The position numbers were made by a program, and so were the translations under genes. A stretch of 42,297 nt of DNA from Chloroflexota bacterium (GTDB lineage Bacteria; Chloroflexota; Ktedonobacteria; Ktedonobacterales; Ktedonobacteraceae), in assembly GCA_902812455.1 (NCBI GenBank), contig CADDZH010000039.1:1-42297 (forward strand), given 5' to 3'. A model generated the notes under the pieces. It was not told where the DNA came from. It saw only the letters and a program-made list of their open reading frames with translations, and did not search any database. Positions within the stretch are counted from its first letter, which is position 1; each line of letters opens with the position of its first letter. Below are positions 1 through 8,239 of the stretch, piece after piece.

Positions 1-82
1 GGGTGGTGGGCCCTTGTGGTTTACGTGTATTACCAAATTTGGCCGTTAACAAATTATTCCGCCAATGATATGGGCAGGACAA

Positions 83-102
83 GGGGCCGATTTATCGGCC
101 CC
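83..102. repeat. GC-rich palindrome, repeat family B
   Basis: Perfect inverted repeat with 9-base arms (GGGGCCGAT / ATCGGCCCC) around TT, followed by CTACAG. It lies eight bases past the 3' end of the tRNA on that gene's strand. The same arm sequences and the CTACAG tail recur at 25215-25258. There is no T-run on either side, so a terminator role is doubtful. Confidence 0.6.
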
Positions 103-107
103 TACAG

Positions 108-186
<79 letters not shown>

Positions 187-281
187 CCTTCCTATTCGGA
201 ACAACCTTAGTATAGCAGGTAGAAGGGATGCACGTCAATAGTTTTGGCATACTGCATACTCTGTCTTTCCCCTGATAAAAT

Positions 282-1784
282 GTGCTAGATTTAGAGAAGA
301 TTTGTAGGCAAGACGAAAGGATCGGCAAACCATTGCAACCTGCTCGCAGCATTACCCTTACAACCACTATACTGGCTGGCATCCAATGGCTGTTCTTCAT
401 GTTTGCTAATATCGTCGTTATCCCTATCTCCATTGGATACGCCTTCCATTTACCTCCCGATGTAATCACCGCCTCGCTTGAGCGCGCTTTCATCTACACG
501 GGTATTGCCTGCATCCTCCAGGGACTTATCGGTCACCGCTTACCCCTTATGGAAGGCTCTGCGGGACTCTGGTGGGGAGTAATCTTAAGCCTGGCGGCAA
601 GCGCTGCAGCCTCGGGCCAATCTCTGCTGGCACTCGGCGGCAACCTTGAAACTGGCATCATCATCTCCGGTGTGCTGGTCGGCCTGCTCGGTATTCTGGG
701 TCTAGGATGGTGGTTGCGCCGCCTGTTCAATCCCATTGTCACCAGCACCTTCTATTTCCTGCTGGGCGCGCAACTATGCGAGATTTTCTTCAAAGGCATG
801 ATCGGGCTGGCAAATGGGACACAGATTCAACCGGGCATCACCCTGCTCTCCATCGCGCTGGTGATCCTGGTGCTGGTGCTCAGCATCTGGGGGCGTGGGC
901 TGATCAGTAACTTTGCCTTGCTGATCGGCATCATCGCCGGCTGGATCGCCTTTCGTCTCCTCTTTCCAGGCAGCAGAGGAACACTTGCCCCTGCCGGCAG
1001 CGCCTTTTTCGCCATCTTTCCCTGGGGTCCGCCCGCATTCAACATTGGCCTGCTCGTTACAATTGTGCTTACCGGCCTGATCAGCATGAGCAACACCTTC
1101 GCCGCGCTCGAAGGGACGGAACCTCTCTTCGATACACCTGTCTCGCCAGCCCAGTACAGGCGTTCGCTTGCCATCACAGGCTTCAATTCCGTCGTATCCG
1201 GCATCCTGGGCATTGTTCCCTTCGCTCCCTACGTCTCCTCACTTGGCTTCCTGCGGGCAACCCGCATCTTCGACCGCACGCCATTTCTCATCGGGGCTTT
1301 TCTTTTCATCCTGCTCGGAGCTGTGCCAATCCTCGGGCAGTTGTTTGCCTCGCTGCCGGTCAGTGTAGGAGATGCCGTTCTCTTTGTGGCATATTTGCAG
1401 CTCTTCGGCTCTGCTCTCTCCAGAATCGAAGGGGTTTCTTTCTCGTTCAAAACGATTTATCGCATTGCGACCCCGGTGCTGCTCGGACTGGCGCTCATGA
1501 ATATCCCCGCTACAGCCTTCAGCACCATTCCTGAACTCATCCGCTCGCTCGTCCAGAATGGCCTTGTTGTGGGCATCCTCCTTGCTATCGTAATGGAGCT
1601 GGTGATCCCCTGGGACAAATTGGAACCAGGGATGAAGATATTAGCGGAGGAAAAGACATCAGAGGCAGATGTGTCTAATGGTGATGCAGCCAGGACAGAT
1701 TTTTCCAGGTCAGAGACAAGCTCTGCCCCTACAATGAACGAGGCGGGGGGCGAGGGCAAGCATGGCCCCTACCCTCAACGATGA
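282..1784 (+). CDS. NCS2-family nucleobase (uracil/xanthine) permease, YbbY-like
   Basis: A 500-residue, very hydrophobic protein with about a dozen or more membrane spans, predicted to import purine or pyrimidine bases across the cytoplasmic membrane by ion symport. It follows E. coli YbbY from memory: the first span (AGIQWLFFMFANIVVIP), the MEGSAGLWWG segment, the GAQLCEIFFKGM segment, the SMSNTFAALEGTE element where the NAT signature sits, and the VVGILLAIVMELVIPW end. The canonical QNxGxxxxT signature is absent, as in YbbY, so substrate is uncertain. The start is GTG at 282 with no clear Shine-Dalgarno; the next Met is inside span 1. The last ~50 residues are hydrophilic, and the final dozen codons are supplied by a family B repeat (1744-1779). 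It converges on the 1822-2094 gene. Confidence 0.85.
   Translation: MLDLEKICRQDERIGKPLQPARSITLTTTILAGIQWLFFMFANIVVIPISIGYAFHLPPDVITASLERAFIYTGIACILQGLIGHRLPLMEGSAGLWWGVILSLAASAAASGQSLLALGGNLETGIIISGVLVGLLGILGLGWWLRRLFNPIVTSTFYFLLGAQLCEIFFKGMIGLANGTQIQPGITLLSIALVILVLVLSIWGRGLISNFALLIGIIAGWIAFRLLFPGSRGTLAPAGSAFFAIFPWGPPAFNIGLLVTIVLTGLISMSNTFAALEGTEPLFDTPVSPAQYRRSLAITGFNSVVSGILGIVPFAPYVSSLGFLRATRIFDRTPFLIGAFLFILLGAVPILGQLFASLPVSVGDAVLFVAYLQLFGSALSRIEGVSFSFKTIYRIATPVLLGLALMNIPATAFSTIPELIRSLVQNGLVVGILLAIVMELVIPWDKLEPGMKILAEEKTSEADVSNGDAARTDFSRSETSSAPTMNEAGGEGKHGPYPQR
1744..1779. repeat. Family B repeat copy inside the 3' end of the permease gene
   Basis: The segment GGGGCGAGGGC...GGCCCCTACCCTCA matches the intergenic family B repeats near 26.1 and 33.9 kb. 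Here it lies in frame in the last codons and gives the glycine-rich C terminus just before the stop at 1782-1784. Confidence 0.55.
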
Positions 1785-1821
1785 TATCGTCCGATTTGCG
1801 GTAGGGCGATGAAAACTCGTT

Positions 1822-2094
1822 TCAGGCGGATTCATCAATTGATGAGGTCAGTTCTTCGATCACTGCAACATCTGCCTCTTTGAGAGCTACCTGCGTATCG
1901 GGCTCTCTGGGCGTGACTTCGACCAGGATCATGGCGTCATAGCCGCTTTGACCGTTGATGAGCTGGAATTGCACTACGCCCACTACAGTGTAGCCAGGGT
2001 CACCGGGTACTTCTTTGCCAACGAGGCTATTGGCCCAGGCAGAAATCTCGCCGGCTGATGCAGCACGCTCATACGCGAGCAGCCGTGTCTCCAT
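1822..2094 (-). CDS. Uncharacterised small protein downstream of WYL regulator
   Basis: A 90-residue protein starting METRLLAYERA. This ATG (2092-2094) was chosen over an upstream in-frame start because AAAGGAGA lies at the right distance, and the upstream start would overlap the regulator gene. It is acidic towards the C terminus (EEADVAVIEE-like, ending SSIDESA), with a central Gly/Val-rich part that looks beta-stranded. There is no signal peptide or membrane span. It begins 40 bases after the stop of the WYL regulator on the same strand and is probably co-transcribed with it. I do not recognise the family. Confidence 0.6.
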   Translation of the reverse strand: METRLLAYERAASAGEISAWANSLVGKEVPGDPGYTVVGVVQFQLINGQSGYDAMILVEVTPREPDTQVALKEADVAVIEELTSSIDESA

Positions 2095-2134
2095 AAAAGC
2101 TATCTCCTTTCCGGTGATGGAGTTGCGGTGGAGG

Positions 2135-3151
2135 CTAGCAACAAGCCCGTCCTGTAAATGGGATGTTAGTATCTGACTTATACATTTCTGCAATTGCGTT
2201 TGCCGCAGCCGCTACCGTGTCACGCACCTGCGCTGGACTGACGACAGTTGCAGCGGTTCCGAGGGCCAGGGCATACGAGACAGCCGCCTCCTCAGATGCC
2301 AGGTTGACTCGTACAACAAGCCTGCCATCCGGCTCCTCGCGCAGCACCGTAAAGTCCCCCTGGATCCTTGAGCGGGCGGCAGGAGCAATCGATAGGGTCA
2401 GGGCGAAGGGTGGTATCTGCTCATCCAGGTGGCTGCGCGTCTCCTCCCAATACGCCCGCAGGTCAAAATCGGGCTGCAATATGATCGCCTCGTCACTGAC
2501 CCTGACATCCTCAATATAACTCACGCGAAAGGAGCAGAAAGACTGGCAGGTATGACAAAAAGCCACAAGATACCATATCCCGGTGCGTATATGTCGCCGG
2601 GAAATGCCTTTGTAGACCAGCCCATATGGATCAACCCGCAGCCACTGCGCTTTAGATAAGCCCCCACACGGGTAGAGGATGTCCAACTGGCGCGCTCCCC
2701 ATAGCGCTGAGCGTATCGTTACCAGGAATGCTGTCGTGGTGGGGCGAGTGTACCAGGCTGTCGTGTCAAAGAGGATGCGCTCACGGGCGGCACTTACATC
2801 GGCCCGGTACTCTTCAGGCAGCGCTGCTTCAAGCTTCAGGAGCGCGCGATGCAGGTCGTCATCGTCGGCAAAGAGGCTGTAGTTCCCGGCCATAGCTACG
2901 CCGAGCATAAGGGAAATAGCCTCCTCGCGTGTAAAAAAGGTTGACTCGAAGCGATAGTCATTGGGCAGGTAATATCCACCGCCGGGGCCATAATCCATCG
3001 ACACGGGAACGTGCGCCAGCGAAAGCGCATCCATGTCACGATAGATAGTGCGTGTGGAGACTCCTAACACTTCGGCGAGATGCCTGGCAGTCATTTTCCC
3101 CCGCGCCTGCAGTAACAGCGTGATGGCGACGAGGCGCTCAATCTTCTGCAT
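2135..3151 (-). CDS. YafY-type transcriptional regulator (HTH_11 + WYL domain)
   Basis: A 338-residue regulator. Residues ~4-58 form a DeoR-like winged helix (ARHLAEVLGVSTRTIYRDMD, then PVSMDYGPGGGYYL). The middle carries the WYL ligand-sensing domain (DPYGLVYKGISRRHIRTG-IWYLVAFCH), and the C-terminal part matches the WCX extension. Family members bind DNA and sense small molecules or nucleic acid through WYL. The start at MQKIERLV is the usual N terminus of the family; a longer in-frame extension would have to begin inside the promoter. An extended -10 box sits exactly six bases before this ATG and no Shine-Dalgarno is seen, so the mRNA is probably leaderless. It likely forms an operon with the 90-residue gene. 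Confidence 0.88.
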   Translation of the reverse strand: MQKIERLVAITLLLQARGKMTARHLAEVLGVSTRTIYRDMDALSLAHVPVSMDYGPGGGYYLPNDYRFESTFFTREEAISLMLGVAMAGNYSLFADDDDLHRALLKLEAALPEEYRADVSAARERILFDTTAWYTRPTTTAFLVTIRSALWGARQLDILYPCGGLSKAQWLRVDPYGLVYKGISRRHIRTGIWYLVAFCHTCQSFCSFRVSYIEDVRVSDEAIILQPDFDLRAYWEETRSHLDEQIPPFALTLSIAPAARSRIQGDFTVLREEPDGRLVVRVNLASEEAAVSYALALGTAATVVSPAQVRDTVAAAANAIAEMYKSDTNIPFTGRACC

Positions 3152-3157
3152 AGAAAT

Positions 3158-3166
3158 ATTATACCA
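3158..3166 (-). promoter_or_regulatory. Extended -10 promoter for leaderless WYL regulator mRNA
   Basis: Minus-strand TGG-TATAAT ends six bases before the ATG at 3151. With usual -10 to +1 spacing, transcription would start at the A of the start codon. No good -35 hexamer is seen, consistent with an extended -10 (TGn) promoter. Confidence 0.6.
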
Positions 3167-3291
3167 TATCAGGCCTGTGAAGCCGGTTGATCGGCCTTGC
3201 AGGCCCTGGCAGATCATGCTGGCATATTAATGGCATAATCATAATAGGGCAACAAAAATTATGTAAACAAACGACGGCAGGTGAGAGCACT

Positions 3292-3612
3292 ATGAATATT
3301 CCAGCGCATATCGATCTACGAGTTGGGGAGTGGTACGAACTTATCCTGCCTGGCCGGGGATCGGCAGGCTATACCTGGACATATACTATGGCAGGAAACG
3401 AGAGAATAGTCAGCATCTCCAGAGGCATGGCCGGGCGCCCTGCAACGCTCCAGACCGGAAAAGCGCCGCCTGCTGGCTCTAGTCTGGATGAGCGATTTGT
3501 GATAGAGGCTCGCGAACCCGGAAACGTCTCTGTGCATTTCAGCCAGCAGCGTTCCTGGGAAACGAACAAGCCCCTGCATGAATTCACCTTTGAGATTCAT
3601 GTAGATAGTTAA
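3292..3612 (+). CDS. Chagasin-like (I42 family) cysteine peptidase inhibitor
   Basis: A 106-residue protein. Chagasin-family inhibitors block papain-like cysteine peptidases with three loops. Here the first loop is represented by GRGSAGYTWTY (family: NPTTGYxW) and the last by SQQRSWE (family: RPWE), with LDERFVIEAREPGNVSVHF in the conserved strand between. The start ATG at 3292 is preceded by AGGTGAG. An upstream in-frame extension reads through the divergent promoter region and is rejected. No signal peptide is present, so the protein should be cytoplasmic, unlike many exported bacterial members. No cysteine peptidase gene is seen in this window. It is divergent from the WYL regulator. Confidence 0.75.
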   Translation: MNIPAHIDLRVGEWYELILPGRGSAGYTWTYTMAGNERIVSISRGMAGRPATLQTGKAPPAGSSLDERFVIEAREPGNVSVHFSQQRSWETNKPLHEFTFEIHVDS

Positions 3613-3747
3613 AGACTGACATCCCTATGTCATATATCTTCGTGTATACTAAGTAGCCATCAATCAATGACATTAAGATGACATATCATAAACAATGGGG
3701 GAGTACGGGCAACGTGGGGTTCTGGCGTATCCGGAAAGGACCAATCT

Positions 3748-5649
3748 GTGGCGTCACCAAGACAAGGGAAGCGTGCGCTGTTTGCACGCCTGAGTACATG
3801 GCAATCGAATCTACGTATTTACTGGCGTATTCTTCTACTCCTTAAACCTCACCTGCGGACAACTACTGGCGCTGTCGTGTGCCTGTTTCTGGCAACCGGC
3901 TTTTCGCTCATTGTGCCCACCCTGCTGGCCTGGGTCGTTGATGTAGGCGTGCGCAGCGGGCATGTGACCGATCTCTTGCTGGCAGCGGGAGCCATTATCG
4001 TCGCCAGTTCACTACGCGGCCTTTTTGCCTACGGGCAGGGCTATCTAGGGCAGGCTCTTTCCTCGCTGGTCGCCTATGACTTGCGCGACCGCTTGTACAG
4101 CCACCTGCAAACACTCAGCTTTTCCTTCCACGATGAAGCCGAAACAGGGCAGTTGATGTCGCGCCTGACCGTCGATATCGAGGCCGTTCGCATGTTTATC
4201 CCGATGGGATTGATACGTGCTCTGCTTGCCGTCGTCACCTTCACAGCAGTGACCGTCGTCCTGCTGGTTCTGGATTGGCGGCTGGCGCTGGTCACACTGA
4301 TCAGCGTCCCGCTCATTACCATACTCGCATCGCAGGTAGCGCGGCGCTTGCGCCCGCTCTGGCTGAGCGTGCAAAATGGGGTTGGCGAGTTAGGCACGAT
4401 CATGCAGGAAAGCTTGAGCGGGATGCGTATCGTCAAATCATTTGCTCGCGAGGACTTCGAGGTCGAGAAATACGAGACGAAAAACCAGGAAGTACGCGAC
4501 CTGAATCTGAGCGCGATGCGTTTCTCGGCCTGGAACCAGCCGTTGATGGTGCTGTCATTGAACATCGTCACCGTTGTAGTCATCTGGGTTGGCGGCGCTA
4601 TTGTGATCAATCACCGGCTAAGCCTCGGCATCCTGGTAGCCGTCATCACGTATGTCCTGCTGCTGGCAACGCCTGTACGCACGCTTGGCTATGTGATGAA
4701 CTGGTTCCTGCGCGGCCTCTCCAGCGGCATTCGCATCTTCAGCGTCCTGGATGAGCAACCGGAGATCAAGGACGCTCCCAATGCTCATGTCCTGGACAAA
4801 GTCGAGGGGTATGTACGCTTCGAGCATGTCCACTTCACCTACCACAACGGCACTGAAGTGCTGCATGACATCAACATCGATGCCAAACCAGGACAGGTGA
4901 TCGCCTTGCTAGGTGCGACCGGCAGCGGCAAAAGCACCATCCTGCACCTGCTGCCGCGCTTCTACGATGTGACGAGCGGGCGCATCACGATCGATGGGTG
5001 GGACGTGCGCGACGTGACGCTTGAATCGCTGCGGCGCAACATTGGCCTCGTCCTGCAGGATGTGTTCCTCTTCAATGCTACCCTGCGCGAGAATATCGCC
5101 TTTGGCGTCAGCAACGCCAGTGAGGAGGAGATTATCGCTGCTGCGAAAATCGCTCGTGTCCACGAGTTCGCTATGACATTCCCTGATGGCTACGATACCT
5201 GGGTCGGCGAGCGCGGCGTCACGCTCTCTGGCGGCCAGAAGCAGCGCGTCGCTATTGCGCGCACGCTGTTACTCAACCCGGCTATCCTCATCCTCGACGA
5301 CTCAACTTCCAGCGTGGACATGGAGACCGAGTACCTGATCCAGCAAGCTCTGGACGCAGTGATGCGTGACCGCACGACCTTTGTCGTCGCCTCGCGCCTG
5401 CGCACCATCAAGAACGCCGACCAAATCCTGGTGATCGATAAGGGGCGCATTGTTGAGCGTGGAACGCACGAGACATTGCTGGCGCAAAACGGCGTTTACC
5501 GTCAGGTGTATGACCTGCAACTGCGCGATCAGGAAGAATTTGAGGCCCAACTGCTCGAACGGCAGGTGCGCAGCAACGGCAGGGATCACATCCACAAAGG
5601 GAGCATTTCGAAAATGTCATCCGGCCAGGAAGAAGAGGTGGTGCGATGA
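3748..5649 (+). CDS. ABC exporter half-transporter, subunit A (degenerate-site subunit)
   Basis: A 633-residue type IV ABC exporter: six-span membrane domain (~residues 25-330) then an ATPase domain. Walker A is GATGSGKST (~388), the signature is canonical LSGGQ (~492), Walker B is ILILDD (~513), and the H-loop reads ASRL (~548). The catalytic Glu after Walker B is Asp and the switch His is Ser, so this subunit's own nucleotide site should be a weak hydrolase. The start GTG at 3748 has GGAAAGGA seven bases upstream. The gene overlaps the next by four bases (ATGA), implying translational coupling and a heterodimer like BmrCD or TM287/288. Exported substrate (drug, lipid or peptide) cannot be told. 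Confidence 0.92.
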   Translation: MASPRQGKRALFARLSTWQSNLRIYWRILLLLKPHLRTTTGAVVCLFLATGFSLIVPTLLAWVVDVGVRSGHVTDLLLAAGAIIVASSLRGLFAYGQGYLGQALSSLVAYDLRDRLYSHLQTLSFSFHDEAETGQLMSRLTVDIEAVRMFIPMGLIRALLAVVTFTAVTVVLLVLDWRLALVTLISVPLITILASQVARRLRPLWLSVQNGVGELGTIMQESLSGMRIVKSFAREDFEVEKYETKNQEVRDLNLSAMRFSAWNQPLMVLSLNIVTVVVIWVGGAIVINHRLSLGILVAVITYVLLLATPVRTLGYVMNWFLRGLSSGIRIFSVLDEQPEIKDAPNAHVLDKVEGYVRFEHVHFTYHNGTEVLHDINIDAKPGQVIALLGATGSGKSTILHLLPRFYDVTSGRITIDGWDVRDVTLESLRRNIGLVLQDVFLFNATLRENIAFGVSNASEEEIIAAAKIARVHEFAMTFPDGYDTWVGERGVTLSGGQKQRVAIARTLLLNPAILILDDSTSSVDMETEYLIQQALDAVMRDRTTFVVASRLRTIKNADQILVIDKGRIVERGTHETLLAQNGVYRQVYDLQLRDQEEFEAQLLERQVRSNGRDHIHKGSISKMSSGQEEEVVR

Positions 5650-7499
5650 AGCTGAAATTGAACCCCAAAGCTCCCAGTTCTTATGTGACCTATCGCCAGC
5701 GCCATGTCTGGCGCGAAAACCTGCTGGAGAGCGCGGACGAAAAAATTACCGGGAAATTTGACTGGCGTAGCCTGAGTGTGTTCAGGCCCTATGTCGCCCG
5801 CTATCGCTGGCAGGCGCTCACAAGCATTGTTTTGATGGTCATCTACTCGCTCACCAGCCTGGCTAACCCTTACCTGATCGGTGTGGCAATCGACAACTAC
5901 ATCAGCCGTGTCGATTTAAGAGGACTGGCCTTCATCAGCGTGGTGCTGATCATCGTCAACCTGGTAATGTGGCAGTCACAATACTGGCAAGTATGGACCA
6001 TGTCCTGGGTTGGCCAGCGTATCCTTTACCTGGTCAGCTCCGATATGTTCAAGCATCTCCAGCAGCTCTCGCTCAGTTTCTACGACCGCACCCAGATTGG
6101 GCGCGTCATGTCGCGCCTGCAGTCAGATATTGACGTACTGGAGGCCCTCTTAAGTTCCGGGCTGCTCTCGATGCTCAGTTCGCTGGTCTCGCTGGTCGGT
6201 ATCGTCGCGGCAATGCTGCTGATGAACGTGCCACTGGCGCTCCTTTCGTTTACGGTATTACCGGTCATGTTCATTATCGCGGCTTTCTGGCAGCGCCACG
6301 CTCAGCAATCATTCCGCCGCACTCGCGCCGCCATCTCAATGGTCAATGCCCGCCTACAGGAGAACATCTCCGGCATGCGCGTGATCCAGAGCATGGCACG
6401 TGAAGGCCGCGTGCGCGCCGAGTTTGACGAACTGAATGCCTATAACCGTGATACGAACCTCGAAGCCAGCCACATTGCGGCGCTGGTGCTACCGCTTGTG
6501 GAAGTGGTCGCCGCGTTTGCCATCGCGCTTGTTGTCCTCTTCGGTGGCTTGATGGTCGCGCACGGGCAATTGCAGATCGGCGTGCTGGTGGCCTTCACAT
6601 TGTATATCAACCGTTTCTTCGATCCGATCCGCGACCTGAGCCAGCAATACACGCAGTTGCAGCGTTCTGGCGTGGCGGCGGAGCGCATCTACCAGATCAT
6701 GTCCGTGCCGGTTGAGATCAAGGATAAACCCGGAGCAAAGACGCTGCCACCGATCAAGGGTGACATCGAATTTCGCGACGTGACCTTCGGCTATCTCCCC
6801 GAACTGCCGGTGCTGCACAACTTGAGCTTGCATATCAAGCCGGGGCAAACTGCCGCCTTTGTGGGAGCGACAGGAGCCGGCAAAACCACCATCTCCGCGC
6901 TGATTGCGCGCTTCTATGATGTGCAGCAAGGCGCGGTGCTGATCGATGGCTATGATGTACGCGAGGTGACCCAGCGCTCGCTGCGCAACCAGATCGGCGT
7001 TGTCCCGCAAGACCCGTTCCTGTTCACCGGCACGATTCGCGAGAACATCCACTATGGCCGCCTGAGCGCGACCGACAAGGAGGTTGAGGAAACGGCGAAA
7101 GCAGTGAGCGCGCATGACGTGATTATGCGCCTGCCGGAGGGCTACGATACAGTGATTCGCGAGCGCGGGCGCAACCTTAGCGTTGGTCAGCGCCAGCTCA
7201 TCTCGTTTGCACGCGCTCTGCTGGCCGATCCGCATATCTTGATCCTGGACGAGGCAACGGCCAACATCGATACCGTCACCGAGGCGCTGGTACAGCGGGG
7301 GCTGCGCCGCCTGTTGCAGGGCCGCACAGCCGTCGTGATCGCGCACCGCCTCTCGACGATCAAGAATGCCGACCTGATCATTGTGCTGGATCATGGCCGT
7401 ATCATCGAGCAGGGCACGCACGAAGAACTGCTCGAACGAGAAGGCGCGTATGCCGAACTGTACGCTATGGGCTTCCGGCACACGTTGAGCGCTTCCTGA
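5646..7499 (+). CDS. ABC exporter half-transporter, subunit B (catalytic-site subunit)
   Basis: A 617-residue partner of the preceding gene: six membrane spans (~50-340), then an ATPase domain with Walker A GATGAGKTT (~406), Walker B ILILDEA with the catalytic Glu, and H-loop AHRLS (~565). Its signature motif is changed to LSVGQ (~511). Paired with subunit A this gives one complete site (Walker motifs of B with LSGGQ of A) and one degenerate site (Walker motifs of A with LSVGQ of B), the hallmark of heterodimeric exporters. Start ATG overlaps the upstream stop. A hairpin follows 13 bases after its stop. Confidence 0.93.
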   Translation: MKLKLNPKAPSSYVTYRQRHVWRENLLESADEKITGKFDWRSLSVFRPYVARYRWQALTSIVLMVIYSLTSLANPYLIGVAIDNYISRVDLRGLAFISVVLIIVNLVMWQSQYWQVWTMSWVGQRILYLVSSDMFKHLQQLSLSFYDRTQIGRVMSRLQSDIDVLEALLSSGLLSMLSSLVSLVGIVAAMLLMNVPLALLSFTVLPVMFIIAAFWQRHAQQSFRRTRAAISMVNARLQENISGMRVIQSMAREGRVRAEFDELNAYNRDTNLEASHIAALVLPLVEVVAAFAIALVVLFGGLMVAHGQLQIGVLVAFTLYINRFFDPIRDLSQQYTQLQRSGVAAERIYQIMSVPVEIKDKPGAKTLPPIKGDIEFRDVTFGYLPELPVLHNLSLHIKPGQTAAFVGATGAGKTTISALIARFYDVQQGAVLIDGYDVREVTQRSLRNQIGVVPQDPFLFTGTIRENIHYGRLSATDKEVEETAKAVSAHDVIMRLPEGYDTVIRERGRNLSVGQRQLISFARALLADPHILILDEATANIDTVTEALVQRGLRRLLQGRTAVVIAHRLSTIKNADLIIVLDHGRIIEQGTHEELLEREGAYAELYAMGFRHTLSAS

Positions 7500-7512
7500 T
7501 TCGCACGCTTCC

Positions 7513-7533
7513 TGACTCCCACAAGGGGAGTCA
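7513..7533 (+). terminator. Hairpin after the ABC exporter operon
   Basis: Arms TGACTCCC and GGGAGTCA (8 bp) with a five-base loop, starting 13 bases after the subunit B stop. The following sequence is only moderately T-rich, so termination may be inefficient or factor-assisted. Confidence 0.45.
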
Positions 7534-7585
7534 CTACATTTACTGATCTCAGCTTGGGTTGATAAATTCTGATCATCAAAATCCC

Positions 7586-7613
7586 TTGACAAAGCGATTG
7601 CACGATATATAAT
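7586..7613 (+). promoter_or_regulatory. Sigma-70-type promoter upstream of the 7761 gene
   Basis: Consensus TTGACA (7586-7591) and TATAAT (7608-7613) with a 16-base spacer. The predicted start near 7620 lies only about ten bases before a strong hairpin with a T-tract. Confidence 0.75.
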
Positions 7614-7630
7614 GGGGCCACTGTAGAGGA

Positions 7631-7660
7631 ACAGGTCGCCAATCGAGGTGACCTGTTTTT
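7631..7660 (+). terminator. Promoter-proximal intrinsic terminator or attenuator
   Basis: ACAGGTCGCC and GGTGACCTGT pair (10 bp, one G-U) around AATCGA, followed by TTTT-G-TTT. It lies between the promoter at 7586-7613 and the gene at 7761, so it could end most transcripts at ~40 bases or act as a regulated attenuator. The palindrome could equally be an operator. Confidence 0.6.
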
Positions 7661-7670
7661 GTTTCTCATG

Positions 7671-7729
7671 AACGCCAAGAAAAAACAGAGCCAGGTTCTC
7701 TATCCCGGCGCCTGTTTTCTCTTGGCGTT
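7671..7729. repeat. Long inverted repeat in the leader of the 7761 gene
   Basis: Two 18-base arms (7671-7688 beginning AACGCCAAGA; 7712-7729 ending TCTTGGCGTT) are complementary at 17 of 18 positions around a 23-base loop. It ends 17 bases before the ribosome binding site of the next gene. No T-run follows, so it is not a simple terminator. Confidence 0.7.
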
Positions 7730-7760
7730 CATTATCACTGCCTAAAAAGGAGTGTCTACC

Positions 7761-8239
7761 ATGACCCAGAAGCATTCTTTCATCATGCTGTCCAATGAAC
7801 AGAGCATTGCCTGGTACCAGCACCATATACAGGTTCTGCATGGCTACGCATTGGCTCTAGCTTTGAAAGCAGGGCTGAGTCCGGCAGAGGCGGCACATGT
7901 TTTCGTCGAGCCATGGCATAGTGCTCAAGCCCCTCTTCAACCCCAAGCCACAGTACAGACCCTTGAGCAGCAGGCCAGACAAATTGCAGAGGTATCAGCG
8001 CTCACCTATGGAGAAGAGCATGTTAATGTAGAGCAGCAGAACCATACATGGCTGGTTCAAGTCACGATTGCTGACCAAGAGCCACTGGAGCGTTATGGAG
8101 CTTCACTTGAGCTACATACGCAGTGGGTCGCGAACCAAAGGGGATTCTTTGTTCTGTGTGGCTTGATCAAGATGTGCAGTACATTCAGCTCTCTCTCCAA
8201 GCCCCTACAGGGTTTTCTCCACCTTATCTACTTGCATGA
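7761..8239 (+). CDS. Uncharacterised protein, probably frameshifted near 8152
   Basis: The ATG at 7761 has AAGGAG eight bases upstream. The encoded protein (MTQKHSFIMLSNEQ...) has an N-terminal part of about 130 residues that I do not recognise; it is helical at first, then beta-like (HTWLVQVTIADQEP). As sequenced, the frame stays open to 8522, but from ~8205 on it runs antisense to the GNAT gene and looks non-coding. If one T is restored at 8152-8153 the reading continues as GFFVSVWLDQDVQYIQLSL and stops at 8239, overlapping the GNAT stop by only 35 bases. I therefore take 8239 as the ancestral end. The deletion may be a real lesion or a sequence error. Confidence 0.5.

Noticed and set aside
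83..102. Terminator of the tRNA-Pro gene
   Set aside because: The palindrome lacks a T-tract on the tRNA strand and belongs to a dispersed repeat family.
6489..7841. A 450-codon open frame on the minus strand across the second ABC exporter gene
   Set aside because: It is antisense to the ATPase domain, whose Walker, signature and switch motifs fix the plus-strand frame. Its His/Gln/Arg-rich composition matches a shadow of a GC-rich gene.
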